Of a stretch of 6,793 nucleotides of DNA, positions 6,038-6,793 are shown piece by piece. Positions within the stretch are counted from its first letter, which is position 1. Each line of letters begins with the position of its first letter. Source of the stretch: DASSUW01 sp035717845 (lineage in GTDB: Bacteria; Actinomycetota; Thermoleophilia; Solirubrobacterales; Solirubrobacteraceae); NCBI GenBank assembly GCA_035717845.1, contig DASTIC010000345.1, forward strand, positions 1 to 6,793, written 5' to 3'. The notes under the pieces were generated by a model that worked only from the letters and a program-made list of their open reading frames with translations, was not told where the DNA came from and searched no databases. The translations under genes and the position numbers were made by a program.

Positions 6038-6561
6038 GAGGGGACCTCGATCACGCGCCCGTCGGCGGTCACCACGGCCGGCACCTCGCGCACGCCCGCG
6101 GCCCGGGCCTCCGCGCTCGCCGACTCGAGCCGCTGGCGCGTGCCGCGCAGCTCGGCGCCCTTGACCACGGCGACCGGATGCATCTCGCACGCGGCGGCGG
6201 CGATCAGCACCGTGTCCCGTTCGCCCAGGTCGCGGCCGCCGGCGAACGCCTGCCGGAAGGCGGCGAGGCTGAACGCCACCGCGCGGCCGATCTGCTTCGC
6301 GTAGGTGGCGACGAGCATCGCGAACTCGCTGTCGGCCGGGAACGGGTCGGGCCAGCGCAACGGCTGCACGTCCTGCCTAAGAGCAGCCCGCTCGACGTCC
6401 TCGCGGTAGGCGGCGACCTCCTCGGCGCACCGGAACGGGCCGGGCTCGTCGAGCCGCACCGGCACCCACTCCGGCACCTCGCCGAGCACGTGGTTCACGC
6501 GCTCGGCGGCGAGATACGCGACCGGAGATGCCAGGTCGAAATAGAAGCGCGGCTGGCTAAC
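6034..6561 (-). CDS. DsbA-family / kappa-GST-like protein (HCCA isomerase type), start codon unresolved
   Basis: The thioredoxin-fold family of 2-hydroxychromene-2-carboxylate isomerases and kappa-class glutathione transferases is recognisable. An opening strand FYFDLASPVAYLAAERV is followed by an inserted helical region (FAMLVATYAKQIGRAVAFSLAAFRQAF), then GVREVPAVV with the cis-Pro, and ends TADGRVIEVPS. The Ser of LASP sits where the family has its active-site serine; there is no CXXC, so a disulfide oxidoreductase role is unlikely. The frame has a stop (TGA) at 6570-6568 inside the end of lpd, and no ATG, GTG or TTG occurs before the conserved strand. The first in-frame canonical start, GTG 6498, would delete that strand and the serine. 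Coordinates here begin at GTT 6561, the likeliest ancestral start (it would give xSQPRFYFD). At 175 residues it is shorter than the usual 200 or so. It lies between lpd and a small gene, both tightly packed. The reaction and substrate cannot be stated. Confidence 0.72.
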   Translation of the reverse strand, partial: VSQPRFYFDLASPVAYLAAERVNHVLGEVPEWVPVRLDEPGPFRCAEEVAAYREDVERAALRQDVQPLRWPDPFPADSEFAMLVATYAKQIGRAVAFSLAAFRQAFAGGRDLGERDTVLIAAAACEMHPVAVVKGAELRGTRQRLESASAEARAAGVREVPAVVTADGRVIEVPS

Positions 6562-6793
6562 CGTGGATCAGCCAGCCATCGGCGGCCCGTGCGGCCTCCA
6601 TCACGGCCTCGGAGAGCGTCGGGTGCCCGTGGACGATGCGGGCCACCTCCGGGAAGCCGCCCTCGAGCGACTTCGCGTTGACGAGCTCCTGGATGAGGTC
6701 GGTCGCGCGCGTCCCGACGATGTGCCCGCCGACCATCTCGCCGTACTTCTTGTCGCCGATCACCTTGATCAGGCCGCCGCGGTCGCCGTACAC
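6557..6793 (-). CDS. lpd: Dihydrolipoyl dehydrogenase (E3), C-terminal fragment; 5' end beyond window
   Basis: The last 78 codons of an E3 flavoenzyme are present and the rest lies to the right of the window. E3 reoxidises dihydrolipoamide on E2 of the pyruvate and 2-oxoglutarate dehydrogenase complexes, using FAD, a redox disulfide and NAD+. What is visible is the dimerisation domain. It contains GGHIVGTRATDLIQELVNA and then the signature IVHGHPTLSEAVMEAA, whose His (second of HGH) and Glu form the catalytic dyad reaching into the partner subunit's active site. The stop is TAG at 6557-6559. The first visible codon is GTG at the edge but is internal to the gene. Its presence a few genes upstream of pdhAB on the same strand supports a dispersed pyruvate dehydrogenase locus. 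Confidence 0.93.
   Translation of the reverse strand: MYGDRGGLIKVIGDKKYGEMVGGHIVGTRATDLIQELVNAKSLEGGFPEVARIVHGHPTLSEAVMEAARAADGWLIHG

Noticed and set aside
6038..6190. Extended start for the 79-residue protein at 6190
   Set aside because: The added residues are Arg/Gly-rich and read out of frame inside the DsbA-like gene, whereas the GTGA overlap with a Shine-Dalgarno gives a natural start.

Overview
The window is a very GC-rich (roughly 70%) bacterial chromosomal segment with densely packed genes. Its gene content fits a high-GC actinobacterium, and the class Thermoleophilia (Solirubrobacterales and relatives) is my best guess. The reasons are the two-subunit pyruvate dehydrogenase E1 (most other actinobacteria use the single-chain AceE), the secreted DUF4331 protein paired with a TPR protein, and an orphan AbiEi-wHTH/DUF559 protein. 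This placement is inference from gene content, not a database result.

All genes but one are on the minus strand, so they read right to left. At the right edge is the 3' end of a dihydrolipoyl dehydrogenase gene (E3, lpd). Directly behind it, with essentially no gap, are a DsbA/kappa-GST-like (HCCA isomerase type) gene with no canonical start codon, and a 79-residue uncharacterised protein that starts in a GTGA overlap. These three look like one operon.

In the middle, a single plus-strand gene (about 4971-5810) encodes an AbiEi-type winged helix fused to a DUF559 (Vsr-like) nuclease domain. Its 3' end overlaps the small minus-strand gene by 13 bp. The region upstream of it (4722-4970), shared with the divergent E1 alpha gene, is full of short degenerate repeats in both orientations.

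Left of that, pdhA and pdhB (E1 alpha and E1 beta) overlap in a TGATG junction and are translationally coupled. E1 alpha carries an unusual acidic C-terminal tail of about 70 residues. No E2 acyltransferase is present in the window. E1 and E3 would act together with an E2 encoded elsewhere to convert pyruvate to acetyl-CoA.

A 136-bp gap with small inverted repeats follows. After it comes a two-gene unit for exported proteins: a DUF4331 protein with a signal peptide and, five bases later, a TPR-type protein with its own N-terminal signal or anchor. The TPR gene runs off the left edge. The most interesting items are the repeat cluster around the DUF559 gene, the missing start codon of the DsbA-like gene, and the E1 alpha tail.
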